DNA of 64,000 nucleotides, from contig NZ_LMIK01000001.1 of assembly GCF_001428685.1 (NCBI RefSeq), positions 807,695 to 871,694 on the forward strand, given 5' to 3'. The position numbers and the translations under genes are program-made. Below the pieces are notes generated by a model. It was not told where the DNA came from. It was given only the letters and a program-made list of their open reading frames with translations, and ran no database searches. The first letter of the stretch is position 1, and each line of letters starts with the position of its first letter. Positions 63,490-64,000 of this stretch are shown here, one piece after another. The stretch comes from Lysobacter sp. Root76. GTDB taxonomy: Bacteria; Pseudomonadota; Gammaproteobacteria; Xanthomonadales; Xanthomonadaceae.

Positions 63490-64000
63490 ATGTCCCACCC
63501 CGAATCACCCGACCGCGCCGACGCGCGCCTGAACTGGGCCCGCGCCGCCACCGGCGACGAGGGCCTGCAACTGCAGCGCGCCTCGGTCGACGCCGGTTTC
63601 CGCAGCTACTGGCGCGCAGCGCCCGAGGCCGCCGGCACGCCGGCCAGCGTCATCGTCATGGACTCGCCGCCCGCGCTGGAGGACGTGCGCCCCTGGCTGG
63701 GTCTGCGCGAACTGCTGGAACGCGGCGGCGTGCGCGTGCCGCGGGTGCTGGTCGAGGACGTGGAGGCCGGCTTCCTGTTGCTCGAAGACCTCGGCGGCCC
63801 GACCCTGGCCCAGGTGATCGATGCCGACAACGCCGACACCCACTTCGAGGCCGCGATCGACCAGTTGCTGAAGCTGCAGGCGATCGCGCCGCCCGAAGGC
63901 ATGGGCGAGTTCGGCGAGGCCCTGCTGCAGCGCGATGCCGGATTGTTCGAAGAATGGTTCCTGCGCCGCCACCTCGGCCTGGAACTGGACTGCGACGACA
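63490..64000 (+). CDS. amgK: AmgK-like sugar kinase / aminoglycoside phosphotransferase family, 3' end outside
   Basis: Open frame from an ATG at 63490 running off the right edge (170 codons visible). It opens with DARLNWARAATG, ASVDAGFRSYWR, VIVMDSPPALEDVRPWLGL, RVPRVLVEDVEAGFLLLEDLGGPT, LQRDAGLFEEWFLRRHLGL. These are the N-terminal lobe and hinge of aminoglycoside-phosphotransferase-fold kinases. The best match I recognise is AmgK, the N-acetylmuramate/N-acetylglucosamine kinase that, with MurU, recycles cell-wall sugars in pseudomonads and relatives. The catalytic loop lies beyond the window, so the name is tentative. murU would be expected next. Confidence 0.75.
   Translation, partial: MSHPESPDRADARLNWARAATGDEGLQLQRASVDAGFRSYWRAAPEAAGTPASVIVMDSPPALEDVRPWLGLRELLERGGVRVPRVLVEDVEAGFLLLEDLGGPTLAQVIDADNADTHFEAAIDQLLKLQAIAPPEGMGEFGEALLQRDAGLFEEWFLRRHLGLELDCDD

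Overview
The window is high-GC proteobacterial DNA with close-packed housekeeping genes. It most resembles a Xanthomonadaceae genome of the Lysobacter type. Three points support this: the linked murL/murD2 pair and the fused lysA-lysC gene, both characteristic of Xanthomonas relatives; the fused cysN/cysC; and many intergenic REP elements with a GTAG head and a GCGGC-GTGA-GCCGC palindrome. The genus is an inference. I see no insertion sequence, prophage, integrase, CRISPR array, rRNA or tRNA gene.

Layout. 1-3 kb: two exported DUF11-type repeat proteins on the minus strand, the second cut by the left edge. 3.5-16 kb: polyprenyl diphosphate synthase (ispB), an SRPBCC protein, a dienelactone hydrolase, the wall-precursor operon lysAC-murL-murD2, two tandem PhzF paralogues, a glycine-zipper envelope protein, an alpha/beta hydrolase and OsmC. 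16-25 kb: a second EF-G-like GTPase, a thioredoxin-fold protein, a LysE exporter, a DUF533 protein, three lipoproteins, a PIN protein, an AraC regulator and an EamA transporter. 25-31 kb: a DUF5916 outer-membrane protein, a patatin lipase with 3-hydroxybutyrate dehydrogenase, a REP cluster, and a SET-domain protein with a lysine tail. 31-38 kb: the SUF iron-sulfur operon (Rrf2 regulator, sufB, sufC, sufD, sufS, acetyltransferase, Rieske protein).

38-46 kb: an iron-uptake locus behind a good Fur-box candidate. It holds a TonB-dependent siderophore receptor, a PiuC-like dioxygenase, a PepSY membrane protein, a DUF2271 protein carrying a flavinylation-type SGAT motif, a DUF4198 protein, the FMN transferase ApbE, and a membrane-anchored flavodoxin/ferredoxin-reductase-like protein. 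Together these suggest a cytoplasm-to-periplasm electron line that reduces imported ferric siderophore. This is the most interesting system in the window.

46-50 kb: HutD, a ComEA-like helix-hairpin-helix protein, an M20 peptidase and a GlsB-type small membrane protein. 50-62.5 kb: a nearly complete sulfate-assimilation regulon, cysD-cysNC (minus) facing cysJ-cysI-cysH (plus), then cysB (minus) facing cysG-cysK (plus), with a TetR/membrane-protein pair between. It runs from sulfate activation to cysteine; no sulfate transporter or cysE is present. 62.5-64 kb: a repeat-rich gap with a GTTGCC hexanucleotide array and a 197-bp REP-bearing tandem duplication, then the start of an amgK-like sugar kinase cut by the right edge.

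Starts were chosen by family alignment from memory and by operon overlap. No database search or computation was run.
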